Assembly (NCBI GenBank): GCA_944382705.1
Contig: CALWNE010000038.1
Span: forward strand, 1 to 42,175
Reading direction: 5' to 3'
DNA: 42,175 bases
From: an uncultured Allofournierella sp.
GTDB taxonomy: Bacteria > Bacillota > Clostridia > Oscillospirales > Ruminococcaceae
The stretch's first letter is position 1. Each line of letters starts with the position of its first letter. Positions 7,451 to 15,531 of the stretch are shown here, piece by piece. The position numbers and the translations under genes are program-made. Below the pieces are notes generated by a model. The model searched no databases, was not told the DNA's origin, and saw nothing but the letters and a program-made list of their open reading frames with translations.

Positions 7451-9283
7451 ATGAGCAGACTGGAGATTCCTACCCCAAGTCGGTCGCAGCTGGTGATCGA
7501 GGGTCTTTATAAAGACCTGGAGCGCCGTATCGAAGCGAGCCCGCCGGGTCTTTGCCCTGTGGACATCACCCGTGCATTTTTGGAACTGTGCCATGCCCAA
7601 ACCTGCGGCAAGTGCGTACCTTGCCGGGTGGGCCTGCTGCAGCTGAAACATCTGATTACCGATGTACTTAATGGCAAGGCCACCATGGACACCCTCACCC
7701 TGATGGAAGAAACAGCAAAATCCATTATGGAAACTTCGGACTGTGCCATAGGTTACGAAGACGCTGATATGGTATACAAAAGGTTGATTGGATGCCGGGA
7801 GGACTATGAGCAGCACATTCAGGTAGGGCGCTGCACCTGCACTTACCACCAGCCCGTGCCCTGTGTGGCGCTGTGCCCGGCTCATGTGGATATTCCCGGC
7901 TATATTGCCCTGGTGGGTGAGGGACGCTATGAGGATGCTATCCGTCTGATCCGTAAGGATAATCCGTTCCCCACAACCTGCGGCTTTATCTGCGAAAACC
8001 CCTGCGAAGCCCGCTGCCGCCGCAATATGGTGGATGATGCCATCAACATTCGTGGGCTCAAGCGCATGGCGGCAGATTATGCAGGCAAGGTGCCTCCGCC
8101 GGCCTGTGCCCCCAGCACCGGCAAAAAGGTTGCCGTGGTGGGTGGTGGCCCCGGCGGCCTGTCTGCTGCCTATTATCTTCAGCTGATGGGCCACCAGGTA
8201 ACTGTATTTGAAGCCATGCCCAAGCTGGGCGGTATGCTCCGGTACGGTATTCCTAACTATCGTCTGCCCAAAAATCGCCTGGAAGATGATATTAACAACA
8301 TTCTGGAAACAGGCGTGGAAGTGCGCTATGGGATGCGCATTGGCAAGGATATTACCATTCAGCAGCTTCGCAGCGAATTTGATGCAGTGCTTATTTCCAT
8401 TGGTGCCAGCAGCGATAAAAAGCTGGGCCTGGAGCACGAGGATGCCCCTGGTGTGATGTCTGCGGTGCAGTTTTTGCAGATGGTGGGTCTGGAGCAGCCC
8501 CTGGATCTCACCGGGCAGGATGTGGCCATTGTGGGTGGCGGCAATGTTTCTATGGATGCGGTGCGTACCGCCGTTCGCCTGGGCGCCAAAAAGGTGAGCA
8601 TCGTGTACCGCCGCCGCACTGCCGATATGACCGCTTTGCCTGCCGAAATCGAAGGTGCTGTGGCAGAGGGCGTAGAAGTACGCACCCTGATGGCCCCCAG
8701 CCGGATTGAGCTGGATGAGAAGGGCCATGTGGCTGGTTTGTGGGCAACCCCCCAAATGATTAGCTGCATTCGAGATGGTCGAGCCAGTGTTGTGCCTACC
8801 GGCGAAGAAGATGTACTGATTCCCTGTACTACGCTCATTGTGGCCATTGGCCAGAGCATTGAGACCGAGCACTTCCAGAATGCAGGCGTGCCTGTGGAGC
8901 GAGGCAAAATCATGGCCGAAAAATTTGGCGGCTTTGCCAACATTCCCGGTGTATTTGCAGGGGGTGACTGCGCCACTGGCCCAGCCACTGTAATTCGTGC
9001 CATTGCGGCTGCAAAGGTAGTGGCTGCAAATATTGACGAATATCTGGGCTTCAACCATGAAATTACCTGTGATGTGGAGATTCCGGACCCTGATTTGAGT
9101 GACCGTTCTGCCTGCGGCCGTGTGGAAATGACCGAGCGGGAAGCCTGTGAGCGAATTCACGACTTTGAAGGGGTAGAAAACTGCATGAGTAAAAAGGAAG
9201 CCTGTCAGGAAGCGGGCCGCTGCCTGCGGTGCGACCATTTCGGCTTCGGTATCTTTAAGGGAGGGCGTGAAAAGGTATGGTAA
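7451..9283 (+). CDS. NuoF-tail/GltD-like Fe-S flavoprotein, partner of HydA
   Basis: A 610-residue fusion. Residues about 30-115 resemble the C-terminal [4Fe-4S] domain of NuoF/HydB (CGKCVPC at 52-58, fourth Cys in DCAIGY), but the FMN/NADH-binding part of NuoF is absent. Next comes the Fe-S domain of GltD/NfnB/DPYD type (CVALCPAHVDIPGY, CGFICENPCEARCRR, 138-190), an FAD Rossmann motif (GGGPGG, 231-236), an NAD(P) Rossmann motif (VAIVGGGNVSMD) and a final GGDCATGP flavin motif. It overlaps hydA by 7 bp. I infer that it passes electrons between NAD(P)H and the hydrogenase, possibly as an electron-bifurcating complex like the NfnB-type partners of some clostridial hydrogenases. Confidence 0.88.
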   Translation: MSRLEIPTPSRSQLVIEGLYKDLERRIEASPPGLCPVDITRAFLELCHAQTCGKCVPCRVGLLQLKHLITDVLNGKATMDTLTLMEETAKSIMETSDCAIGYEDADMVYKRLIGCREDYEQHIQVGRCTCTYHQPVPCVALCPAHVDIPGYIALVGEGRYEDAIRLIRKDNPFPTTCGFICENPCEARCRRNMVDDAINIRGLKRMAADYAGKVPPPACAPSTGKKVAVVGGGPGGLSAAYYLQLMGHQVTVFEAMPKLGGMLRYGIPNYRLPKNRLEDDINNILETGVEVRYGMRIGKDITIQQLRSEFDAVLISIGASSDKKLGLEHEDAPGVMSAVQFLQMVGLEQPLDLTGQDVAIVGGGNVSMDAVRTAVRLGAKKVSIVYRRRTADMTALPAEIEGAVAEGVEVRTLMAPSRIELDEKGHVAGLWATPQMISCIRDGRASVVPTGEEDVLIPCTTLIVAIGQSIETEHFQNAGVPVERGKIMAEKFGGFANIPGVFAGGDCATGPATVIRAIAAAKVVAANIDEYLGFNHEITCDVEIPDPDLSDRSACGRVEMTEREACERIHDFEGVENCMSKKEACQEAGRCLRCDHFGFGIFKGGREKVW

Positions 9284-11031
9284 CTTTAACGATTGACGGC
9301 CGCACTTTAAGTGTTCCGGAGGGAACAACCATTCTGGAGGCTGCGGCGCAGATTCAGATTTCCATTCCCAAGCTTTGCTACCTTAAAAAAATCAACGAAA
9401 TCGGCGCTTGCCGTGTGTGTGCGGTAGAGCTGGAAGGCAATGAGCGGCTCATTACTTCCTGCAACAATGTGGTGCAGGAGGGTATGGTGATTTACACCAA
9501 CAGCCCCAAAGTGCGCCAGCACCGGCGCAACACCGTGCAGCTGATTCTTTCTCAGCACGACTGCAAGTGTGCCACCTGCGTTAAAAGTGGAAACTGCTCT
9601 TTGCAGACCATTGCCAACGATCTGAATATCTACGAAATTCCCTTTGGCGAGCGCTTGGAACATCAGCCCTGGGATAAGCAGTTCCCCCTGATTCGCAATT
9701 CCGCCAAGTGCATCAAGTGTATGCGCTGCATTCAGGTGTGTGATAAAATTCAGAGCCTGAACATTTGGGATTTAGAGGGTACCGGTGCCCGTTCCACCGT
9801 TAATGTGTCCGGCAGCCGCACCATCAACGAGGCCGACTGCTCTCTGTGTGGTCAGTGCATTACGCACTGTCCCGTAGGGGCACTTACCGAGCGGGATGAC
9901 ACCGAACAGGTGTGGAATGCCATTGCAGACCCCAAAAAGATTGTGGTGGCACAGGTTGCCCCCGCAGTGCGTACTGCCTGGGGCGAAGCCTTTGGCATGA
10001 GCCGTCAGGAGGCTACTGTTGGCAAAATCCTGGATGCCCTCAAGCGCATGGGGGTAGACTATGTGTTTGATACTACCTTCTCGGCTGATTTGACCATTAT
10101 GGAAGAAGCCAACGAGTTTTTGGAACGGTTCCAAAAAGGGGAAACACGGGTGCAGCCCATGTTTACATCCTGCTGCCCTGGCTGGATTCGTTTTATCAAA
10201 TCTCAATATCCGCACATGGTACCGTATCTGTCCAGCGCTAAATCTCCTCAGCAGATGTTTGGCTCGGTGATTAAATCCTACTTTGCACAAAGCCTGGGGG
10301 TAAAGCCGGAGCAAATTTTCACCGTATCGGTCATGCCCTGCCTTGCTAAGAAGGGCGAGCGAAACATGGAACTGTTTTACGGAGAGTACGCCGGCCACGA
10401 AACGGATGTGGTTATTACAACCCGTGAGCTGACCCGCATGATGCGTTCGGCTCACATCCAGCCCAGTACCCTGCAAGACCGTGCCGCAGACCCGCTGATG
10501 GGAGAGGGAACCGGCGCAGGTGTAATTTTTGGTGCCACCGGCGGCGTGATGGAAGCTGCACTGCGCACTGCCTATTACCTGGTAAACGGAAAAAATCCCC
10601 CGGCAGATGCTTTCTGTACGGTGCGGGCCAAGGATGAGAACCTGGGAACGGTGCATGCAGAGTTTGATTTTGGCGGAGTAACCGTAAAAACCGCAGTGGT
10701 AAGCGGGCTGGGAAATACCCGCAAGCTGCTGGAACGCCTGCAAAAAGGGGAGGTGCACTACGACTTTGTGGAGGTTATGGCCTGCCCCGGCGGTTGCGTA
10801 GGTGGCGGTGGCCAGCCGGTGCACGATGGTCAGGAACTGGCACTGGAACGGGGCAGCAATCTGTATGAGCTGGACCGGGCCTATAAACTGCGCTTCTCCC
10901 ACGAAAACCCCGATGTTATCAAACTGTACGAAGATTACATGGAGCGGCCGCTGTCCCACCGGGCTCATCAGTTGCTGCACACGGATCATCAAGCGTGGGA
11001 AATGCCCCTGGCGCCTGCCCGCAAAAAATAA
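9277..11031 (+). CDS. hydA: [FeFe] hydrogenase catalytic subunit HydA
   Basis: A 584-residue cytoplasmic [FeFe] hydrogenase, making or consuming H2. N-terminal [2Fe-2S] ferredoxin domain (CYLKKINEIGACRVC), His-Cys ligated cluster (HDCKCATCVKSGNC), two [4Fe-4S] sites (CIKCMRCIQVC and CSLCGQCITHC), then the H-domain with all three signatures: TSCCPGW (297-303), MPCLAKKGE (353-361) and EVMACPGGCVGGGGQP (499-514). The small-subunit-like tail ends with ELDRAYKLRFSHENP. It overlaps the flavoprotein gene by 7 bp, implying a two-subunit complex, and is followed by a terminator. The maturases HydEFG are not in this window. It is the modular layout of multimeric, NAD(P)-linked hydrogenases. Confidence 0.96.
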   Translation: MVTLTIDGRTLSVPEGTTILEAAAQIQISIPKLCYLKKINEIGACRVCAVELEGNERLITSCNNVVQEGMVIYTNSPKVRQHRRNTVQLILSQHDCKCATCVKSGNCSLQTIANDLNIYEIPFGERLEHQPWDKQFPLIRNSAKCIKCMRCIQVCDKIQSLNIWDLEGTGARSTVNVSGSRTINEADCSLCGQCITHCPVGALTERDDTEQVWNAIADPKKIVVAQVAPAVRTAWGEAFGMSRQEATVGKILDALKRMGVDYVFDTTFSADLTIMEEANEFLERFQKGETRVQPMFTSCCPGWIRFIKSQYPHMVPYLSSAKSPQQMFGSVIKSYFAQSLGVKPEQIFTVSVMPCLAKKGERNMELFYGEYAGHETDVVITTRELTRMMRSAHIQPSTLQDRAADPLMGEGTGAGVIFGATGGVMEAALRTAYYLVNGKNPPADAFCTVRAKDENLGTVHAEFDFGGVTVKTAVVSGLGNTRKLLERLQKGEVHYDFVEVMACPGGCVGGGGQPVHDGQELALERGSNLYELDRAYKLRFSHENPDVIKLYEDYMERPLSHRAHQLLHTDHQAWEMPLAPARKK

Positions 11032-11066
11032 CATTGCAGTTGCCTGAGCGTTTGCCATAAGCACAT

Positions 11067-11109
11067 AACAACCCCTGCGGCGGAATGAGTTGCCACAGGG
11101 GTTGTTTTT
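11067..11109 (+). terminator. Rho-independent terminator after hydA
   Basis: An 11-bp stem (AACAACCCCTG at 11067-11077 with its complement at 11096-11106) followed by a T-run, starting 36 nt after the hydA stop. It separates the hydrogenase operon from pyrH. Between it and the pyrH promoter (11110-11257) I see no gene. Confidence 0.88.
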
Positions 11110-11257
11110 ATGAACGAGAGAAAAAAGCGGAAAAGATGTGGAGTATAGCATATAAAATAAGGTAAGCGATTAGCAGGAACTGCGCAAGCCAGTTGAACAA
11201 GGGGAGATCTACACAGGAAAAAGCCCCCTGCTTGAGCAAGAAAACCACGCATCTGCC

Positions 11258-11286
11258 TTGAAATCCGGTGCTGTTTATTGTAGAAT
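11258..11286 (+). promoter_or_regulatory. pyrH: Promoter of pyrH cluster
   Basis: TTGAAA (11258-11263), 17-bp spacer, TAGAAT (11281-11286), about 35 nt ahead of the pyrH ATG. Because the longest open frame would begin inside this promoter, it supports the shorter pyrH start at 11321. Confidence 0.75.
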
Positions 11287-11320
11287 GTTAAGGAGAATAT
11301 TGCAATCAGGCGGTGTGTAT

Positions 11321-12025
11321 ATGAAATACAAGCGTATTTTGCTTAAAGTCAGCGGCGAGGCCCTGGCTGGAGAAAAAGGAACTGGGTTTGATGATGCTAC
11401 GATGGAAGCCATCTGCGATGGCATTAAAAAGGCATATGATCTGGGCGCCCAGATTGGCTTGGTAGTAGGTGGCGGCAACTTCTGGCGCGGCCGCACCAGT
11501 GGCAAGATGGAGCGTACCTGCGCCGATAAAATCGGTATGCTGGCCACCGTGATGAACTGCCTGGCGGTGGCAGATAAGCTGGAGCAGCTGGGGGTACCCA
11601 CTCAGGTACAGAGTTCTCTGGTAATGCCTCAGGTTGCGGATGTATTTACACGCAACAGTGCAGTGGCAAGCATGGAAGCGGGCAAGGTGGTTTTGTTTGC
11701 CGGCGGTACTGGCAATCCCTTCTTTTCCACCGATACCGCCAGCGCACTGCGGGCCATTGAAACTGGCTGCGACATTATGTTCAAGGCTACGATGGTGGAC
11801 GGTGTCTATGACAAAGACCCCAAAAAGCATGCCGATGCAGTGAAGTACGATACTTTGAGCTTCACCGAGGTGCTGCAAAAGAATCTTGCAGTAATGGATG
11901 GTACTGCCGCAACCCTTTGCCGTGAGAACAAGCTGCCTATCCTGGTGTTCGATCTGGCCGATCCTGCCAACATTGCCCGGGCTGTAGAGGGCGAATCCAT
12001 CGGAACCCTGGTGGTGGAAGCGTAA
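11321..12025 (+). CDS. pyrH: UMP kinase
   Basis: A 234-residue amino-acid-kinase-fold enzyme, the usual length, converting UMP plus ATP to UDP in pyrimidine nucleotide synthesis. It has the N-terminal ILLKVSGEALAGE, the GGGNFWRG phosphate-binding loop, FAGGTGNPFFSTDTA and DGVYDKDPKK. The start is the ATG at 11321 (MKYKRILLK), with GGCGGTG as a mediocre ribosome site. The AGGAGA about 25 nt further upstream is too distant, and the longer frame would start inside the promoter. It heads the run of translation, lipid and isoprenoid genes; rpsB and tsf, often its neighbours in Firmicutes, are absent here. Confidence 0.96.
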   Translation: MKYKRILLKVSGEALAGEKGTGFDDATMEAICDGIKKAYDLGAQIGLVVGGGNFWRGRTSGKMERTCADKIGMLATVMNCLAVADKLEQLGVPTQVQSSLVMPQVADVFTRNSAVASMEAGKVVLFAGGTGNPFFSTDTASALRAIETGCDIMFKATMVDGVYDKDPKKHADAVKYDTLSFTEVLQKNLAVMDGTAATLCRENKLPILVFDLADPANIARAVEGESIGTLVVEA

Positions 12026-12032
12026 TACAAAC

Positions 12033-12055
12033 CGGCTTACAGTGCCGATTTTTTT
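12033..12055 (+). terminator. Weak attenuator-like hairpin between pyrH and frr
   Basis: A short CGGC/GCCG stem (12033-12036 with 12044-12047) followed by A and a run of T residues. The stem is weak, so it would at most reduce read-through from pyrH into frr. Confidence 0.35.
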
Positions 12056-12086
12056 AAAACAACCTTTTTAAAAGGAGAAACAAACT

Positions 12087-12641
12087 ATGAGCACCTATAC
12101 CAAAGTATACGAAGAAAAAATGCAGGGCGCTATTGCCCATCTGGGCCGTGAGCTGGCTTCCATCCGTGCAGGCCGTGCAAACCCCGCTATTCTGGATAAA
12201 GTAACCGTGGATTACTATGGTACCGCTACCCCCATTAACCAGATGGCAGCCGTGGCTGTGGCAGAAGCCCGCATTCTGACCATCACTCCCTGGGACAGCA
12301 CCCTGCTGCACCCCATTGAGCACGCTCTGCTGGCTAGCGACATTGGCATTAACCCCACCAACGATGGCCGTGTAATCCGGCTGGTATTCCCCGCTCCCAC
12401 CGAGGAGCGCCGTCGTCAGCTCACCAAGGATGTACAGAAGCTGGGCGAGGAAGCCAAGGTAGCCGTGCGCAATGTGCGCCGTGAGGCCATGGATAAGTTT
12501 AAGGCGCTGAAAAAGAACAGCGAAATCACCGAAGACGATCAGAAGAACCTGGAAGATGAGATGCAGAAGATCACCGATAAGTTCGTAAAGCAGATTGATA
12601 AGGATTGCGAACTGAAAAACCAGGAGATCATGGAAATCTGA
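12087..12641 (+). CDS. frr: Ribosome recycling factor
   Basis: A 184-residue RRF, full length for the family. With EF-G it splits post-termination ribosomes into subunits. It has the expected GRELASIRAGRANPAILDKV segment, YYGTATPINQMA, LTITPWD and the C-terminal helix rich in Lys/Glu/Asp. AAAGGAG lies 10-11 nt before the ATG. It sits directly after pyrH, the order conserved in most bacteria. Confidence 0.97.
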   Translation: MSTYTKVYEEKMQGAIAHLGRELASIRAGRANPAILDKVTVDYYGTATPINQMAAVAVAEARILTITPWDSTLLHPIEHALLASDIGINPTNDGRVIRLVFPAPTEERRRQLTKDVQKLGEEAKVAVRNVRREAMDKFKALKKNSEITEDDQKNLEDEMQKITDKFVKQIDKDCELKNQEIMEI

Positions 12642-12663
12642 TTATTCATACAGGTTTTATGAG

Positions 12664-12702
12664 TGTTGCCGCACGCATAATATTGTGTGCGGCAACATTT
12701 TG
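12664..12702 (+). terminator. Terminator-like hairpin between frr and uppS
   Basis: TGTTGCCGCAC (12664-12674) pairs with GTGCGGCAACA (12687-12697), extended by further pairs in the loop, and is followed by a T-rich tail. It falls 22 nt after the frr stop and about 20 nt before the uppS start, so it probably ends or attenuates the pyrH-frr transcript and gives uppS and its followers a partly separate supply. Confidence 0.65.
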
Positions 12703-12722
12703 CATAGGGAGGAACTAGTAGG

Positions 12723-13436
12723 ATGACACATCCAGAGGAGTTTGCAAAAGGTCTGAGTGTAGGCATTATTATGGATGGCAACGGCCGTTGGGCCAAAAAG
12801 CGGGGACTGCCCCGCACAGCCGGCCATAAAAAGGGCGCAAAGGTGTTTCAGGAAATCACCGATTATTGCGATAGCCTGGGCATGGATTCGGTAACGGTGT
12901 ATGCCTTTTCTACCGAAAACTGGAAGCGTCCCATGGAGGAAGTAAGCGCCATCATGAAGCTGTTTGGCGAATACCTGCTGAAAGCCTTTGACTACAAAAA
13001 CCGCAATGTCCGGGTTAAATTTTTGGGCGAACGCCAGCAGCTGGATGCCCGCTTGCAAAAATTGATGGATGAAATCGAGCAGGATACCGCTCACAAAACC
13101 GGCATGACCCTGAATGTTGCCATCAATTACGGCGGCCGACAGGAAATTACCCATGCAGCACGGCAATTGGCCCAACAAGTCAAGGAAGGCAAGCTGGAGC
13201 CGGAGCAGATTACCGAAGCCATGCTCAGCGACTGCATGTATACCCATGGGCAAAAGGATCCGGATTTTATTTTGCGTCCCAGTGGAGAAAAGCGACTGTC
13301 TAACTTTATGCTGTGGCAGGCCGCCTACTCGGAACTGGTTGAGATGGATGTGCTCTGGCCAGATTTTACCCGTGAGCATATGGATCAGGCCATCGAAGAA
13401 TTCAACCGCCGCAGCCGCCGTTTTGGCGGCATTTAA
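12723..13436 (+). CDS. uppS: Undecaprenyl diphosphate synthase (cis-prenyltransferase)
   Basis: A 237-residue cis-prenyltransferase that extends farnesyl diphosphate with isopentenyl diphosphate to make the C55 carrier for peptidoglycan and other wall polymers. Signatures present: GIIMDGNGRWAKKRGLPR (catalytic Asp and diphosphate-binding Arg), YAFSTENWKRP, and the C-terminal LRPSGEKRLSNFMLWQ with its conserved Arg and Ser. The usual RTSGE reads RPSGE here. GGGAGGA precedes the ATG. It begins the lipid/isoprenoid part of the cluster, 27 bp before cdsA. Confidence 0.96.
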   Translation: MTHPEEFAKGLSVGIIMDGNGRWAKKRGLPRTAGHKKGAKVFQEITDYCDSLGMDSVTVYAFSTENWKRPMEEVSAIMKLFGEYLLKAFDYKNRNVRVKFLGERQQLDARLQKLMDEIEQDTAHKTGMTLNVAINYGGRQEITHAARQLAQQVKEGKLEPEQITEAMLSDCMYTHGQKDPDFILRPSGEKRLSNFMLWQAAYSELVEMDVLWPDFTREHMDQAIEEFNRRSRRFGGI

Positions 13437-13463
13437 GCCAGGCGGGGAAAGGATGGTATTCTG

Positions 13464-14345
13464 GTGAAAACTCGATTAATGACCGCCGCAGTGGGCCTAT
13501 GTGTACTGGCGGCAGTGATGCTGTTTTTTGATACCCTCGTGTTTGAAACCGTTGTGGCACTCATTGCGCTGATTGGCATTCATGAAATTTACAACGCATT
13601 TGCACTGGGTAAAGGCACTGCACACATTTTTTACGCATTTATTCCGTATACTCTCCTTGTAATGTTTTCCAATGTGCCGCTGGTGAAAATGCTGTTGGTG
13701 CCCGGTACCTTTGTGCTGGGTTTGTATCTGGCCTGCTGCGTAATCAGGCACAGCCAAACGCTGAATGCGGCTAAACTGGGCGGCATGACGATGTATAGCG
13801 CTATGCTGCTGTGGAGCCTGTTCTCTTTTGTGTTCATCAAGCATCAGCTGGGCAATATGTACGAAGCAGTATATCTTATCCTGCTTATTTTGTGCTTTGC
13901 CTGGGGCGGAGACAGTGCGGCCTATTTTGCAGGCTGTTACTTTGGCAAACACAAGCTGGCACCGGTGGTAAGTCCCCACAAAACGGTGGAAGGTGCCATT
14001 GGCGGTGTGCTGGGCTCCGGCGTACTGGGGGTAATGTGTACCTATGCTGCCATAGGCATTACGCAGTTGCTGGGCAGCTATGAAAGCTGTCCGCTGCTAA
14101 TCTACCTGGGGCAGCATTCCTCCAGCATCCTGGTGGTTTTTGTGATAGGCATGGTCTGCTCGGTGCTGGGCATCCTGGGTGATTTGTTCGCCAGCGCAGT
14201 GAAGCGCCAGTGCCAGATTAAAGATTACGGTACCATTTTCCCCGGCCATGGCGGTATTTTGGATCGGTTTGATAGCGTTACCTTCATCGCCCCAGCTATG
14301 GGCATTCTGGTTTGGCTGGTTACCAAGTACCTGCTGAACCCATAA
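13464..14345 (+). CDS. cdsA: Phosphatidate cytidylyltransferase
   Basis: A 293-residue polytopic membrane enzyme making CDP-diacylglycerol from phosphatidate and CTP, the branch point of phospholipid synthesis. About eight hydrophobic segments are visible, and the CDS signature is near the C-terminus: SAVKRQCQIKDYGTIFPGHG followed by GILDRFDS. The start is a GTG at 13464 in CTGGTGAAAACTCG, with GGAAAGG upstream; an ATG at 13453 leads to an immediate stop. It lies between uppS and dxr, the common Firmicutes order. Confidence 0.95.
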   Translation: MKTRLMTAAVGLCVLAAVMLFFDTLVFETVVALIALIGIHEIYNAFALGKGTAHIFYAFIPYTLLVMFSNVPLVKMLLVPGTFVLGLYLACCVIRHSQTLNAAKLGGMTMYSAMLLWSLFSFVFIKHQLGNMYEAVYLILLILCFAWGGDSAAYFAGCYFGKHKLAPVVSPHKTVEGAIGGVLGSGVLGVMCTYAAIGITQLLGSYESCPLLIYLGQHSSSILVVFVIGMVCSVLGILGDLFASAVKRQCQIKDYGTIFPGHGGILDRFDSVTFIAPAMGILVWLVTKYLLNP

Positions 14346-14360
14346 ATAAGGAGCATGGAT

Positions 14361-15512
14361 ATGGCAAAAAAACTCACCCTGCTTGGTTCTACCGGGTCTA
14401 TTGGCACCCAAAGCCTGGATGTTGCCCGCACCCAAGGCTATGAAGTATTTGCACTGGCGGCCCACTCCAATGTGGATTTGCTGGAGCAGCAGATTGCAGA
14501 GTTTCACCCCAAGTATGTAGCGGTGGTGGACCCTGCGGCGTACACTCGTTTGCAGCAGCGTCTGGCAGGCACTGCTTTTGCGCCCAAGCTGCTGCAGGGG
14601 GCCGAAGGTTTGGTGGAGCTGGCTAAGATGGATGGTCCCGATGTGGTGCTGAACGCAGTGGTTGGCATTGCTGGCCTGGGTGCAACCCTTGCCGCACTGG
14701 AAAATGGCCACGATGTGGCCTTGGCCAACAAAGAAAGCCTGGTTACCGGTGGCCATCTGGTCATGCAGGCAGCTGCACAGCATGGTACCCGGCTGCTGCC
14801 GGTGGATAGCGAACATTCCGCAATTTTTCAGTGCTTGCAGGATCCTTACTCTGCAAAAACCCTCACAAAAATTCTGCTCACTGCTTCCGGCGGTCCCTTC
14901 TTTGGCATGAAGGCAGACCAGCTGGCAGGCAAAACACGGCAGGATGCGCTTAAACATCCCAATTGGAGCATGGGCGCAAAAATCACCATCGACTCCGCCA
15001 CGCTCATGAATAAGGGCCTGGAACTGATTGAAGCCGTCTGGCTGTTTGACCTGCCCCCCGAAAAGGTGGAAGTGGTGGTACAGCGCCAGAGCATCATTCA
15101 TTCTATGGTGCAGTTCAGCGACAACTCCATTTTGGCCCAGCTGGGTGTACCGGATATGCGCATTCCCATTCAATATGCGCTTACCTGGCCGGAGCGTTTG
15201 CCGGGCGCAACCCCTGAGCTGGATTTCAGCACCCTGAAATCTATTACCTTTGACCAGCCCGACGAGGAGACCTTCCGCTGTTTGGCTGCCTGCAAAAAGG
15301 CCATTCAGAAGGGCGGGCTTGCACCCTGTGCAGCCAACGGAGCCAACGAGGAAGCAGTCCGTTTGTTCCTGGAAGACAAAATTGGCTTTTTGGACATTGG
15401 CCGTCTGGTGGAAGCCGTGGTGGATAGCGATAGCTTCGGCGGCAGCTACCAGTTAGCCGATGTATACGAATGCGACCGGATGGCTCGCCGTTTTGTACAA
15501 GAGCATCTGTAA
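14361..15512 (+). CDS. dxr: 1-deoxy-D-xylulose 5-phosphate reductoisomerase
   Basis: A 383-residue MEP-pathway enzyme that turns DXP into MEP with NADPH and a divalent metal. It shows LLGSTGSIGTQSLDV (NADPH loop), LANKESLVTGG, PVDSEHSAIFQCL (metal-binding Asp and Glu), LLTASGGPFFG, HPNWSMGAKITIDSATLMNK and PDMRIPIQYALTWP. Two ATGs compete: 14355 lies 1 nt from the AAGGAG site, 14361 lies 7 nt from it, so 14361 (MAKKLTLLG) is chosen. It shares the window with ispG of the same pathway, which shows that isoprenoids come from MEP here. Confidence 0.97.
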   Translation: MAKKLTLLGSTGSIGTQSLDVARTQGYEVFALAAHSNVDLLEQQIAEFHPKYVAVVDPAAYTRLQQRLAGTAFAPKLLQGAEGLVELAKMDGPDVVLNAVVGIAGLGATLAALENGHDVALANKESLVTGGHLVMQAAAQHGTRLLPVDSEHSAIFQCLQDPYSAKTLTKILLTASGGPFFGMKADQLAGKTRQDALKHPNWSMGAKITIDSATLMNKGLELIEAVWLFDLPPEKVEVVVQRQSIIHSMVQFSDNSILAQLGVPDMRIPIQYALTWPERLPGATPELDFSTLKSITFDQPDEETFRCLAACKKAIQKGGLAPCAANGANEEAVRLFLEDKIGFLDIGRLVEAVVDSDSFGGSYQLADVYECDRMARRFVQEHL

Positions 15513-15531
15513 TCAATAAGGAGGCATTGCT

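Noticed and set aside
7433..9328. 631-codon minus-strand open frame
   Set aside because: It is antisense to the complete, motif-rich flavoprotein gene; its His/Gly/Ala-rich product matches no family and reflects the codon bias of the real gene.
9772..11151. 459-codon minus-strand open frame
   Set aside because: Antisense shadow of hydA extending past the terminator; no family resemblance.
12063..12075. CCTTTTTAAAAGG around the frr ribosome site as a sequestering hairpin
   Set aside because: The arms touch with no loop, so it cannot fold as a normal hairpin; probably chance.
14097..15173. 358-codon minus-strand open frame
   Set aside because: Antisense shadow of cdsA and dxr.
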